NCBI GenBank assembly: GCA_002452405.1
Contig: DKFP01000004.1
Location: forward strand, 248,001-312,000
Source: Deferribacteraceae bacterium UBA6793
GTDB lineage: Bacteria; Chrysiogenota; Deferribacteres; Deferribacterales; Geovibrionaceae
DNA length: 64,000 nt
Reading direction: 5' to 3'
Position numbers and translations under genes: made by a program. Under the pieces are notes generated by a model. The model was not told where the DNA came from, did no database searches, and was given only the letters and a program-made list of their open reading frames with translations. Numbering within the stretch: position 1 is the stretch's first letter; the number at the start of each line of letters is the position of its first letter. Shown here in pieces: positions 25,179 to 34,063 of the stretch.

Positions 25179-25299
25179 TTTATTACCTTTTTATTTACAT
25201 GCTTCTGATTATCGTATATTGTTATAAGTGTTTGCGTGTGGCTAACAATATACTCTGATTTTTAAAATCGACAACTCATATTTTACGGGGATTCTTCGG

Positions 25300-26274
25300 A
25301 TGAATATTAACGATGTACTGGCTCTTGTGGCAAATGAAAGGGACGCTGTTGAAAAGGAACTGATAGCTAATCTTGACTCGGACGTGAAGATGGTTAACGA
25401 AGTTGCTGCCTATGTCTTTGAAAGCGGGGGCAAAAGGCTTCGTCCGGTATTTCTCATCCTGTCCGCAATGATGTGCGGATATAAAGGACAGAGAACAGCA
25501 ACGCTCTCAGGCGTCGTTGAATATATCCACACAGCAACACTGCTCCACGACGACGTTATTGACGGTGCTAAATACCGACGCGGAAAAGAGAGCGCAAACC
25601 GTATCTTCGGAAACGACATAGCTGTTCTCTGCGGAGACTTCCTTTACTCACGCGCTTTCATGAACCTTGTTAAAGACGGCGACAGCCGCATCCAGATGCT
25701 CCTTGCCGTTGCGGCAAGAACTATGAGCGAAGGCGAGGTTTTCCAGCTTGTAAAAACTGCGGACGTGAAAATTAAATTTGAAGATTACCTGAAAATAATA
25801 AACTCCAAAACAGCCGTTCTCTTCTCTGCCTGTTGCGAAACGGGAGCCATTCTCGGCGGACAGACGGACGAAAAACAGGCGGCTATGAAAGACTACGGAA
25901 CGAAGCTGGGCATTGCTTTCCAGATGGCAGACGATATTCTCGACTATCTTGGAGACCCTGAAAAAACAGGCAAAAAACCCGGCACAGACCTCAACGAAGG
26001 CAAGATAACCCTGCCTGTTCTGAAACTTCTGGAATCATCAACAGAGGCTGAACAAAAACGCATCCGCGAGATAATCGTTGACGAAAAAGCAACTGACGAA
26101 AACCTTGAATACATCCTTGGACTGATGAAACACTACGACGTGAAAAAACGTTCTGAGGCTGTGGTTGACGAATATATCACAGCTGCAAAAGAAAACCTGA
26201 AACTCTTCCCCGAATCGCCCTACCGCGAAGCGCTCGATTTCCTTGCGGACTATATGGTCGCCAGAGAAAAATGA
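25300..26274 (+). CDS. Polyprenyl diphosphate synthase (long chain)
   Basis: All-trans polyprenyl synthase of 324 residues. First aspartate-rich motif LLHDDVIDGAKYRRG near 84-98, FGNDIAVLCGDFLYSRAF following, and second motif FQMADDILDYLGD near 205-217. It condenses IPP units to make the side chain of (mena)quinone; chain length cannot be read safely. It begins a long plus-strand operon and overlaps amrS by four bases. Divergent from the ridA pair. Confidence 0.92.
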   Translation: MNINDVLALVANERDAVEKELIANLDSDVKMVNEVAAYVFESGGKRLRPVFLILSAMMCGYKGQRTATLSGVVEYIHTATLLHDDVIDGAKYRRGKESANRIFGNDIAVLCGDFLYSRAFMNLVKDGDSRIQMLLAVAARTMSEGEVFQLVKTADVKIKFEDYLKIINSKTAVLFSACCETGAILGGQTDEKQAAMKDYGTKLGIAFQMADDILDYLGDPEKTGKKPGTDLNEGKITLPVLKLLESSTEAEQKRIREIIVDEKATDENLEYILGLMKHYDVKKRSEAVVDEYITAAKENLKLFPESPYREALDFLADYMVAREK

Positions 26275-27254
26275 CCATGGACGCAAAATATTGGCGTGCT
26301 GGAGACAATCAGTGTGTCAGATGCGTTCTCTGCCCCCATGCCTGTCTGATCTTTAACGGTGGACACGGCAAATGTCTCATCAGAAAAAATATCGGCGGCG
26401 TTTTACAGGCTACCGCATACGGAAAAATATCCTCCGCAGCTATTGACCCAATCGAAAAGAAACCCCTTTACCATTTTCATCCCGGCTCAAACATTCTTTC
26501 AGTAGGATTTAACGGATGCAACATGTCGTGTCTCTTCTGTCAGAACTGGCAGATAAGCACGCAGGAAACACCTACACAGGACACATCCCCGATGGAGCTG
26601 CTCCACACGGCACGGAAATCTTTCAGCATAGGCATCGCCTACACATACAACGAACCCCTCACCAATTTCGAATTTGTAATGGACTGCGCAAAAGAGTTCA
26701 GAGAGTCTGGTTTTAAAAACGTTATAGTATCGAACGGCATGATAAACCCTGAACCGCTGAAAGAGATAATACCGTATCTCGACGCGGCAAATATTGATCT
26801 GAAAGGCTTCACGGAAGAATATTATAAAGAGCACGGCGGGCATTTTGGCACCGTAAAACACACCATAGAGGCGCTTTTCAGAGCCGGAGTGCACATAGAA
26901 CTCACAAACCTCCTCATTCCCGAAAAGAACGGAAACGAAGAGGATTTCGAAAAGATGTGCAGATTTATAGTGGACATGAGTCCCGATATCCCGCTGCACA
27001 TATCCGGCTATTTCCCGCAATATAAATACGACTTTCCGCCAACGCCAAACAATGCATTGACCGATTTCGCAAAAAAGGCTAAAAATTATCTTAACCACAT
27101 ATATATAGGCAACAGAGCCGAATGCGGATTCACCGATACCATATGTCCCAAATGCGGGCAGGTACTTATCGAGCGCAGCGGCTTCAAAACCCGTTGTCTC
27201 ACGGAAAAAAACACATGCCCAAACTGTTCGCAAGGATTTTATGCTGTTTTCTGA
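26271..27254 (+). CDS. amrS: AmmeMemoRadiSam-system radical SAM enzyme
   Basis: Radical SAM protein of 327 residues. An N-terminal cysteine cluster (CVRCVLCPHAC, then GKCLIRKN) is followed by the SAM-cluster motif CNMSCLFCQNW near 83-93, and IGIAYTYNEPL, typical of the AmrS/PflA-like family. A zinc-ribbon-like tail (CPKCGQVL, CPNCSQGF) ends it. The chemical target is not established; partners AmrA (AMMECR1) and AmrB (Memo) are not in the window. It overlaps both neighbours. Confidence 0.9.
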   Translation: MTMDAKYWRAGDNQCVRCVLCPHACLIFNGGHGKCLIRKNIGGVLQATAYGKISSAAIDPIEKKPLYHFHPGSNILSVGFNGCNMSCLFCQNWQISTQETPTQDTSPMELLHTARKSFSIGIAYTYNEPLTNFEFVMDCAKEFRESGFKNVIVSNGMINPEPLKEIIPYLDAANIDLKGFTEEYYKEHGGHFGTVKHTIEALFRAGVHIELTNLLIPEKNGNEEDFEKMCRFIVDMSPDIPLHISGYFPQYKYDFPPTPNNALTDFAKKAKNYLNHIYIGNRAECGFTDTICPKCGQVLIERSGFKTRCLTEKNTCPNCSQGFYAVF

Positions 27255-28123
27255 TAATCGCGCTGTACGGATGCAAAGAATCCTATAAAACCGAGCAGTT
27301 CTATGCCATGGGCACTTTCGTTTCAATAACCGTTCCGGAAAGAAACGCAGATATTATCGTAAACGCCCGTAGCAAAATAACTTCCCTTGAGGCTGCGGTT
27401 AAAGAAGACTCTGAAAAATTCAATAAAAACCCCAGATACAAACCCAGACTCGCAGTTAGCGAGCTGATAAGCCGCGGCAAGGCATACGAGCTTATCACCG
27501 ACGGCAGGTTCAGCATATATTCGGCAACCGTTTCAAAACTATACGGATTTCCGGAAGGCGCTTACAGAGTCCCGGATCAGAGTGAGATAGACACCGCTCT
27601 GGACAACATCAGCCGCGGAACAAACGTCAGCATGGATCTGGGCGCATATGCTAAGGGATGGATAGTTGACGAAGCCATAGCGGAAATCAAAGACGCTGGT
27701 GTAAAAACAGCCATGGTAAACGCCGGAGGAGATCTCTATGCTCTGGGCAAGCGTCCCGACAGGGACTGGAGGGTTGCCATACAGGATCCGAAAAACAACA
27801 GGGACTACATCTCCATAGTGAACCTTGAAAACATGGCAGTTGCCACCAGTGGCGACTACGAACGGTTTTTCAAGGCGCAGGACGGAAGAACCATCTTTCA
27901 CATATTCGATGCCACCACAGGACAAAACCCCGAATATTATCATAGTGTAAGCGTTATCGCATCCACAGCGGAGGAAGCGGACGGGCTGTCCACGGCATTT
28001 TTCCTCATAAACCCTGCGGAGGTACGGGCGAAATGCAAAAAGCTGAAAACCCCCGTACTCCTTTATACAGTGAACGGCAGCATTATGAAACTCTGCGGAT
28101 GGGAAAAATTTGAGAAAAAGTAA
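27215..28123 (+). CDS. apbE: FAD:protein FMN transferase, lipoprotein
   Basis: ApbE of 302 residues. Signal with lipobox ALYGC (Cys near 18), then TEQFYAMGTFVSITV. The flavin-binding and catalytic segments SMDLGAYAKGWIVDEA, VNAGGDLYALGKR and the DATTG motif (FDATTGQNPEY) are present. It covalently attaches FMN to threonine in exported redox proteins such as RnfG/NqrC-like FMN-binding domains. ATG 27215 gives the lipoprotein signal; it lies 40 bases inside the 3' end of amrS. No FMN-binding substrate protein lies next to it. Confidence 0.92.
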   Translation: MPKLFARILCCFLIIALYGCKESYKTEQFYAMGTFVSITVPERNADIIVNARSKITSLEAAVKEDSEKFNKNPRYKPRLAVSELISRGKAYELITDGRFSIYSATVSKLYGFPEGAYRVPDQSEIDTALDNISRGTNVSMDLGAYAKGWIVDEAIAEIKDAGVKTAMVNAGGDLYALGKRPDRDWRVAIQDPKNNRDYISIVNLENMAVATSGDYERFFKAQDGRTIFHIFDATTGQNPEYYHSVSVIASTAEEADGLSTAFFLINPAEVRAKCKKLKTPVLLYTVNGSIMKLCGWEKFEKK

Positions 28124-28454
28124 ATTCGATATACTCATAATAGCAGCGCTGACCGCCGCGTCGGTCTTTTTCATGCTGAATGTTTCATCGGGAGAAAAAC
28201 GCCTTTACCTCATCGACAAAGATACGAAAACCGAAATCAAACTGGAAGACAGGGACATAACCCTTGACAACGGACACGTCGTTATTCAGGTTACCACAGA
28301 GGGCGCACGGTTTCTGGAATCGGACTGCCCGAACAGGATATGCATCAAACAGGGCTGGGTGAAAAACTGCGGCGATACCGCCGTGTGCGTGCCAAAACAC
28401 CTCGCCATTGTTATGGAGTGCAAAGAACAGGACTATGACGCCATCTCCCAATAA
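28110..28454 (+). CDS. NusG domain II-containing membrane-anchored protein
   Basis: Protein of 114 residues with an N-terminal membrane anchor (FDILIIAALTAASVFFML) and a small beta domain with a conserved cysteine pattern (ESDCPNRICIKQGWVKNCGD, then VCVPKHL), as in NusG domain II proteins found beside Gx transporters and ApbE. The start is TTG at 28110 with GGATGGG upstream, overlapping the apbE end. It probably sits outside the cytoplasmic membrane; role unknown. Confidence 0.8.
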   Translation: MRKSKFDILIIAALTAASVFFMLNVSSGEKRLYLIDKDTKTEIKLEDRDITLDNGHVVIQVTTEGARFLESDCPNRICIKQGWVKNCGDTAVCVPKHLAIVMECKEQDYDAISQ

Positions 28455-28971
28455 CCACAACAGACTTGCAATGACGGGGCTTTTCGCGGCGCTGACCGTT
28501 GCGCTGGGCGTTCTGGAATCGTTCATAGCGCTTCCCGTACCCGGTGTGCGCATAGGGCTTTCAAACGTGGGTATAATGCTCTGTCTGTATCTCATAGATT
28601 TTCCGGCGGCAATGTACGTCGCAGTAACGAAGGCTATCCTTGTGCCGCTTCTGACAGGCAATCTCATCGTAAAAATGTCCATCGCCCTGCCCTCAACACT
28701 GGCAGCAACAATGGTAATGGGTCTTTCGGTCTTTCTCATGCGCAGATTTACCACTCCGCTTTCCATAGGCGCTCTGGGAGCGGTTGCGCACATATGCACC
28801 CAGTTCTTTGTGGTAAAAAATCTTTACATCAAGGCGGATGCGATTTATAACCTATTACCCTATTTTTGTTTTTTCTCCGTGCTGACAGGTGTGCTCACCG
28901 GATACATCACGAGGGTCATAATAAACAATATAAGAGAGGACGAAAGGTGCATCTCATGTTTCAAAAAGTAA
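28435..28971 (+). CDS. Gx-transporter family membrane protein
   Basis: Protein of 178 residues with five or six membrane helices (LAMTGLFAALTVALGVLES, GLSNVGIMLCLYLIDF, KAILVPLLTGNLI). This family (also called heptaprenyl diphosphate synthase component I-like) includes EetB of flavin-based extracellular electron transfer and ECF S-component-like proteins. ATG 28435 is used; it overlaps the NusG-II gene by 20 bases and its 3' end overlaps maf by 16. Association with ApbE and a polyprenyl synthase suggests a quinone or flavin-linked redox role. Confidence 0.82.
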   Translation: MTPSPNNHNRLAMTGLFAALTVALGVLESFIALPVPGVRIGLSNVGIMLCLYLIDFPAAMYVAVTKAILVPLLTGNLIVKMSIALPSTLAATMVMGLSVFLMRRFTTPLSIGALGAVAHICTQFFVVKNLYIKADAIYNLLPYFCFFSVLTGVLTGYITRVIINNIREDERCISCFKK

Positions 28972-29549
28972 TTCTCGCAAGCGGTTCCCCAAGACGCAGG
29001 GAGCTTATGACAAGACTCGGCATCAACTTCCAATACGTTACATCCACAGCAAAAGAGGATATGAATCCGGAAATACCTGTGGGCGACCTCACCATTAAAA
29101 ACGCCGCCATGAAAGGATACGACGTGGCAAGCATATACGACGAAGCGTTCATAATCGCTGCGGATACAATAGTCTCCAGCGAAGGACGCATCTTCGGAAA
29201 ACCCAAGAGCGAAGAAGATATTTACGACGCTCTGCGTTTTCTCAGCGGTAAAAAACATCAGGTGACAACCGGAGTTGCCATCATAAACAAACGTGCAGGG
29301 GTCTGTGAAAGATTCCACCGTACCACTGACGTTTATTTCAAAAACTACAGCGACAGCTTTATCAAATGGTACATCGCCACGGAAGAACCTATGGACAAAG
29401 CAGGTTCATATGCCATTCAGGGAAAAGGATGCCTCATGGTTGAAAAGGTTGACGGCTGTTATGATAATGTTGTGGGGCTGCCCGTTTCCGAGCTTTTCGA
29501 AAGGCTTATCAAATTCGGCGTCAGACCCGGAGGACTGAATGCCTATTAA
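28956..29549 (+). CDS. maf: Maf-family nucleotide pyrophosphatase
   Basis: Protein of 197 residues. It starts with the family signature ILASGSPRRRELM and contains IIAADTIV, KPKSEEDIYDALRFLSGKKHQVTTGV and GSYAIQGKG. Maf proteins hydrolyse modified or canonical nucleoside triphosphates (dTTP/UTP type) and affect septation. ATG 28956 is supported by AAAGGTG six bases upstream. Confidence 0.93.
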   Translation: MFQKVILASGSPRRRELMTRLGINFQYVTSTAKEDMNPEIPVGDLTIKNAAMKGYDVASIYDEAFIIAADTIVSSEGRIFGKPKSEEDIYDALRFLSGKKHQVTTGVAIINKRAGVCERFHRTTDVYFKNYSDSFIKWYIATEEPMDKAGSYAIQGKGCLMVEKVDGCYDNVVGLPVSELFERLIKFGVRPGGLNAY

Positions 29550-31074
29550 TCTGGTACAAGAAACGCTTGAAACACAAGCCGCAGAACGGGGCGGCAAAAA
29601 GTATCTTATTTACGGTAAAGAGAAATTCAGCTACAGGGAAATAAACTCAAAGGCTCAGAAATTCGCAAACCTGCTCACCACAAGAGGCTTTAAAAAGGGC
29701 GACCGCATATGCCTTATGCTTGAAAACAGCCCTGAGTTTTTCATCAGCTTTTTCGGTATACTGAAAGCCGGCTGCGTCTGCGTACCTATAAACACTTTTT
29801 TCATCCGCGAAGAAGTTGCCTACATCATAAACGATTCCGAAGCAAAACTTTTTATAACCTCTTCAGATTTCGCGGAAGTTGCAGACGGCATAACTGAAAA
29901 ATGCCAAACTCTTAAAACCGTAATGACATTTGAAGACACAAAGTTCATGTCGGAAAACATCTACAGACTCATAACCAAAATGACCGATGCAAAAAAAGAA
30001 ATACCCCTTACTTCTGAGGACTTTGCTGTTTTCGTATACTCTTCCGGCACAACTGGGCACCCCAAGGGCGCTATGCTGACCCACGGAAACATGACTGCGA
30101 ACGCCTACGCCTGCCTCATGCGTTTCAATGTTACATACAACGACGTTTTTCTTCTGTTCCTTCCCTCTTTCCATTCATATGCACTTATGACATGCGTACT
30201 TCTCCCCACATATGTGGGTTCATCCATAATAATTCTCGGCAGCGTGAACGACCTGAAAAAGAAATCGTTCCGCAATATCCTGCTGTTCCAGCGCCCCACG
30301 TTCTTCCTCGGCGTTCCGCAGGTATACACTGCACTTCTCAGGGCAAAAATGCCTGGTTGGTTCATAAAATTCTTCTACCCTGTTAAGCTCCATGTGAGTG
30401 GCGGAGCACCACTTCCGGAAGATACTCTGGTCAGATTCAGAGAAAAGTTCAAACATCCCATCATAGAGGGCTACGGGCTTTCCGAAGCATCACCTGTGGT
30501 GAGCGTAAACAAACTGGACTATCAGAAACCTATGTCCGTTGGTCCCGCTCTGGACGGAGTTGAAGTGAAGGTCGTCAACGAAAACGAACTGGAACTGCCC
30601 GCCGGAGAGGTAGGCGAACTTATCGTCAAAGGTCCCAACGTCATGAAGGGATACTGGAACATGCCGGGTCTCACAGATATGACCCTTCGCAACGGCTGGC
30701 TTTTCACTGGCGACCTTGCAAAGATAGACGAGGACGGTTTCATCTATATCGTCGACCGCAAGAAAGACCTTATAATAGTTAAAGGAATCAACGTCTATCC
30801 CCGCGAAATAGAAGAACATCTGCACAAACACCCCAGCGTGGAGGCGGCTGCCGTTATCGGTCTGCCGGACAGAAACAGCGGCGAAATTCCCGTTGCATAC
30901 ATAAAGCCCAAACAGGGCATGAGCATAAACGAAAAAGAGATAAAAACTTATCTGCGTCAGTTCCTGGCGCACTTCAAGATACCTAAACAGGTGCAGGAGT
31001 GCCACGATATGCCTATGACAGCCACAGGCAAAGTTCTTAAAAGGGAGCTGAAAAGAAGAGTTCTCGGAGTATGA
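29539..31074 (+). CDS. AMP-forming acyl-CoA synthetase (fatty acid-CoA ligase)
   Basis: Adenylate-forming enzyme of 511 residues. Core motif A3 YSSGTTGHPKGAM near 167-179, A5-like EGYGLSEASPVVSVN near 312-326, A7/A8 LFTGDLAKIDEDGFIYIVDRKKD near 395-417 and the catalytic Lys in TATGKVLKRELKRR near the C-terminus. It likely activates fatty acids to acyl-CoA; medium- versus long-chain preference is not readable. It overlaps maf by 11 bases and priA by four. Confidence 0.9.
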   Translation: MPINLVQETLETQAAERGGKKYLIYGKEKFSYREINSKAQKFANLLTTRGFKKGDRICLMLENSPEFFISFFGILKAGCVCVPINTFFIREEVAYIINDSEAKLFITSSDFAEVADGITEKCQTLKTVMTFEDTKFMSENIYRLITKMTDAKKEIPLTSEDFAVFVYSSGTTGHPKGAMLTHGNMTANAYACLMRFNVTYNDVFLLFLPSFHSYALMTCVLLPTYVGSSIIILGSVNDLKKKSFRNILLFQRPTFFLGVPQVYTALLRAKMPGWFIKFFYPVKLHVSGGAPLPEDTLVRFREKFKHPIIEGYGLSEASPVVSVNKLDYQKPMSVGPALDGVEVKVVNENELELPAGEVGELIVKGPNVMKGYWNMPGLTDMTLRNGWLFTGDLAKIDEDGFIYIVDRKKDLIIVKGINVYPREIEEHLHKHPSVEAAAVIGLPDRNSGEIPVAYIKPKQGMSINEKEIKTYLRQFLAHFKIPKQVQECHDMPMTATGKVLKRELKRRVLGV

Positions 31075-33017
31075 AATATTATGATGTTCTGCTCCCCGTT
31101 CCGGCGGGGGGCATATACACCTACACCTGTGAAGCCGGGCTTCAGGCGGGACAAAGGGTAAAGGTTCCGCTGGGAAAAAGAGAGCTTTACGGGATTGTGA
31201 CTGGTGAGAACATCGCACCCCAGCCTGACATAAACTACAGAAACATAACGTCAATCACAGACGATTCCCCCGTTTTCGGCGAAAAATATCTCCGCTTCCT
31301 GCGCATGATAGGTGAATACTACTGCGCGGAACCGGGCGCAGTGCTTGGCGGTGTTATATCCGGTGCGGTTTTGGAATCACCGCAGGTTGACCCGGAAATC
31401 AAAACTTACGACCGCAAAGATATCACGCTGAATCAGCACCAGATACCTGTATACGAATCTATCCTGCCAGAAATCAACAAAGGTTTTTCCGTACACCTCG
31501 TCCACGGGGTTACGGGCAGCGGAAAGACAGAGATATTCATAGAGCTTGCCAAAGAGGTCATAGCGCAGGGTAAAAAGGTGATGTACCTCGTGCCTGAAAT
31601 ATCCCTCACACCACAAATGGAGGAACGGCTTTCGAGGCGCATCGGCTTCGACGTTATGTCCTACCACAGTAAAAAAACTCCGAAAAAGCGTACTGACACC
31701 TTCTGGGCATTCGCAAAGGGCGGACTGCAAATGCTTCTTGGCGCACGCAGCGCACTGTTTCTTCCATCAGACGATATAGGGCTTATCATAGTTGATGAGG
31801 AACATGAATCCAGCTACAAACAAGAGGAAATGCCACCCTATCAGCTTCGGGATATGGCTGTGCTATATGCCAAGATACTTGATATACCGATTATCCTGTC
31901 CAGCGCGACACCATCCGTTGAAAGCTGGCAAAATGCCGCCAGCGGCAGATACAGGCTCCATACCATCCCGTGCAGACCGGAAGCCGAGATGCCAGACATC
32001 GAGATTGTGGACATGAAAAAAGTAGAGCCGATAGCGGGTATCCTTTCCGAAAGGCTTTACAGCGAGCTTTACAAAACAATAGAAAGGGGCGAACAGGCTA
32101 TCCTGCTGATAAACCGCAAGGGTTATTCCCATACGCTTTACTGCCAGTCTTGCGGCGAAATGCTCATGTGCTCAAACTGTTCCGTTGCATTGACCTATTA
32201 CAAGTCAAAAGGGGTCTGCAAGTGCAACTACTGTTCTCAGGAAGTGCGCAGACCGAAATGCCATAAGTGCGGAAGCGACGACATAAGGGAATACGGAGCA
32301 GGCACGGAAAAAGTTGCCGAAGCACTGGAAGACCTGTTCGATAAAAAAATTCTGCGACTGGACACAGAAAATGCCGCCACCTATAAACAGCTTTCAAAGA
32401 TGCTGAAAGACTTCGAAAAAGGTGAATACGCCATCATGGCTGGCACGCAGCTTGTGGCGAAAGGACTTGATTTCGGCAACGTCACCCTCGCAGGAGTGAT
32501 TAATATAGACAACATGTTCGGTCTGCCCGATTTCAGGGCTAAAGAGCGGGCATATCAACTTCTGGTTCAGGTTGCGGGGCGCGCCGGACGAGCGGCAAAA
32601 AAAGGAAAAGTGATTATCCAGACCTACGCACCGGAAACCGAAGTGTTCACACACCTGAGCTGCGCGGACTCAGGGTTTTATGAGCAGGAACTTATCCGCC
32701 GCAAACTTTTCAACTATCCGCCGTTCTCTAAAATGTGCCGTGTCACACTCTCCCACACAAAGGAAGAAACTGTAAAAGAGGCTGCGGTGCATGTTTACGG
32801 CATATTAAAAAGTGCTGCAAAAGATGCGGAAATATTCTATCCCGCTCAGGCTCCGATATATAAAATATCCAACCGCTACCGCTACGGTATGGTTATAAAA
32901 ACCAAGACAAATACCGAAATGTCCAGACTTATCAATATCGCTTCGAAATCTTTGAAGGATAACATGAAGTCCACTCTGCGCATCAAGTTTGACCGCGATC
33001 CTCAATTTTTCATGTAA
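31071..33017 (+). CDS. priA: Primosomal protein N' (replication restart helicase)
   Basis: DNA helicase of 648 residues. N-terminal 3'-DNA-binding domain (YYDVLLPVPAGGIYTYTC), Walker A GVTGSGKTEIF near 145, DEEHESSYKQEEMPPYQ (Walker B) near 241, SSATPS near 280, a zinc-binding module with paired cysteines (CQSCGEMLMCSNCSVAL and CNYCSQEVRRPKCHKCG, about 363-402) and GTQLVAKGLDF. It reloads the replicative helicase at stalled forks. It is slightly shorter than E. coli PriA, as in many bacteria, and ends the operon. Confidence 0.95.
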   Translation: MKYYDVLLPVPAGGIYTYTCEAGLQAGQRVKVPLGKRELYGIVTGENIAPQPDINYRNITSITDDSPVFGEKYLRFLRMIGEYYCAEPGAVLGGVISGAVLESPQVDPEIKTYDRKDITLNQHQIPVYESILPEINKGFSVHLVHGVTGSGKTEIFIELAKEVIAQGKKVMYLVPEISLTPQMEERLSRRIGFDVMSYHSKKTPKKRTDTFWAFAKGGLQMLLGARSALFLPSDDIGLIIVDEEHESSYKQEEMPPYQLRDMAVLYAKILDIPIILSSATPSVESWQNAASGRYRLHTIPCRPEAEMPDIEIVDMKKVEPIAGILSERLYSELYKTIERGEQAILLINRKGYSHTLYCQSCGEMLMCSNCSVALTYYKSKGVCKCNYCSQEVRRPKCHKCGSDDIREYGAGTEKVAEALEDLFDKKILRLDTENAATYKQLSKMLKDFEKGEYAIMAGTQLVAKGLDFGNVTLAGVINIDNMFGLPDFRAKERAYQLLVQVAGRAGRAAKKGKVIIQTYAPETEVFTHLSCADSGFYEQELIRRKLFNYPPFSKMCRVTLSHTKEETVKEAAVHVYGILKSAAKDAEIFYPAQAPIYKISNRYRYGMVIKTKTNTEMSRLINIASKSLKDNMKSTLRIKFDRDPQFFM

Positions 33018-33098
33018 AGCATTCTCTTAACAAACTTAATTTGCAATTTACACCAAAAAGGTACATTTTAGAATGAGATTAATTTAGTTTGCATCTAA

Positions 33099-33209
33099 AT
33101 CGTCTTTGCAGGCGGAGCGAAGCAATCTGTGCCCCATTGAATCGCAGGTATAATATATGAATACAGAAAAGAGCAGATCGCCGCGTCGCGTTGCTCCTCG
33201 CGAGGACGG
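33099..33209. repeat. Intergenic palindromic repeat, copy C
   Basis: Two blocks: GCGGAGCGAAGCAATCTG (33112-33129) and a 35-base segment from 33174 to 33208, beginning CAGATCGCCGCGTCGCG. The second is identical at 34 of 35 positions to 61174-61208. It fills the gap between priA and the PAS gene. Confidence 0.7.
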
Positions 33210-33246
33210 AAAGAAGTAACGAAACAATCTCACAACGAGGTGACAT

Positions 33247-33612
33247 ATGACTGATTTTCTCAGACAGATGGCAGAAAAAGCTGACGACGGAATAATGTAT
33301 GCAGATGAGAACGGTATAATCCGTTACTGGAACGACGGATGCGAGCGGATTTTTGGATTCTCTCATTTCGAGGCGCTGGGCGGTAGTCTCAACATCATCA
33401 TCCCCGAAAAACACAGGGACAGACACTGGAAAGGCTGGGCAAAGGTGCTTGAAACCGGTGAAACCGCATATCACGGCAAAATGCTGAAAGTGCCCGCCAT
33501 CAAAAAAGACGGCGAAAAGCTGATAATTGAATTTTCAATACAGATTATACAGGAACATGGCAAAAACGCCGGATTCACGGCGATAGTCAGAGACGTTACC
33601 CCCCGTTCCTGA
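33247..33612 (+). CDS. Stand-alone PAS-domain protein
   Basis: Protein of 121 residues consisting of one PAS domain (ADDGIMYADENGIIRYWNDGCERIFGF, then HRDRHWKGWAKVLETG, KKDGEKLIIEFSIQII and the C-terminal IVRDVT). No output domain is attached. It is preceded by GAGGTG. PAS domains sense redox, light or small ligands; this one must act through a partner. Its 3' end overlaps the converging tadA by 17 bases. Confidence 0.85.
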   Translation: MTDFLRQMAEKADDGIMYADENGIIRYWNDGCERIFGFSHFEALGGSLNIIIPEKHRDRHWKGWAKVLETGETAYHGKMLKVPAIKKDGEKLIIEFSIQIIQEHGKNAGFTAIVRDVTPRS

Positions 33613-34063
33613 TATTTTTGAAAAAGGCTTTCATCATGGCGGATATCTCTTCGGCGAATAATCCGCCTGCATAGTTTACTTTGTGGTTCAGTTTTTCTAT
33701 GTCGAAGGTATGCGCCAGTGAAACAACGCCGCCGAATTTCGGTTCAGTTGTCCCGAAAAACACATTGCGCACGCGGGCATGGATTATCGCGCCTGCGCAC
33801 ATGAGGCACGGCTCAAGGGTCACATACAGCGAACACTCGTCCAGACGCCAATCGCCTATGACTTTCGATGCGTCCTCAATGGCAACTATCTCCGCGTGTT
33901 TCAGCGCTGATTTACCGGAATTTTTACGGTTGTATCCGCGCCCTATAACCTCGCCGCTGCACACAACGATCGCTCCGATAGGTACTTCCCCTTCTGTCTC
34001 CGCAAGCCTTGCCTGGTCTATGGCAAGCCGCATGAACTTTTCATCGTCTGCCGTAAACGTCAT
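33596..34063 (-). CDS. tadA: tRNA-specific adenosine deaminase
   Basis: Cytidine-deaminase-fold protein of 155 residues. The zinc site is visible as HAE (LKHAEIVAI, near 57) and PCLMC (LEPCLMCAGAI, near 87-91). It makes inosine at position 34 of tRNA-Arg(ACG). It overlaps rsmE by four bases and is the last gene of prmA-phosphoesterase-rsmE-tadA. Confidence 0.92.
   Translation of the reverse strand: MTFTADDEKFMRLAIDQARLAETEGEVPIGAIVVCSGEVIGRGYNRKNSGKSALKHAEIVAIEDASKVIGDWRLDECSLYVTLEPCLMCAGAIIHARVRNVFFGTTEPKFGGVVSLAHTFDIEKLNHKVNYAGGLFAEEISAMMKAFFKNIRNGG

Noticed and set aside
26499..27326. A 275-codon open frame antisense to amrS/apbE
   Set aside because: It mirrors two clear genes, has no motif or ribosome site, and reads like other antisense shadows in this moderate-GC genome.
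30490..31254. A 254-codon antisense open frame over the acyl-CoA synthetase and priA
   Set aside because: It is an opposite-strand shadow of two well-supported genes.
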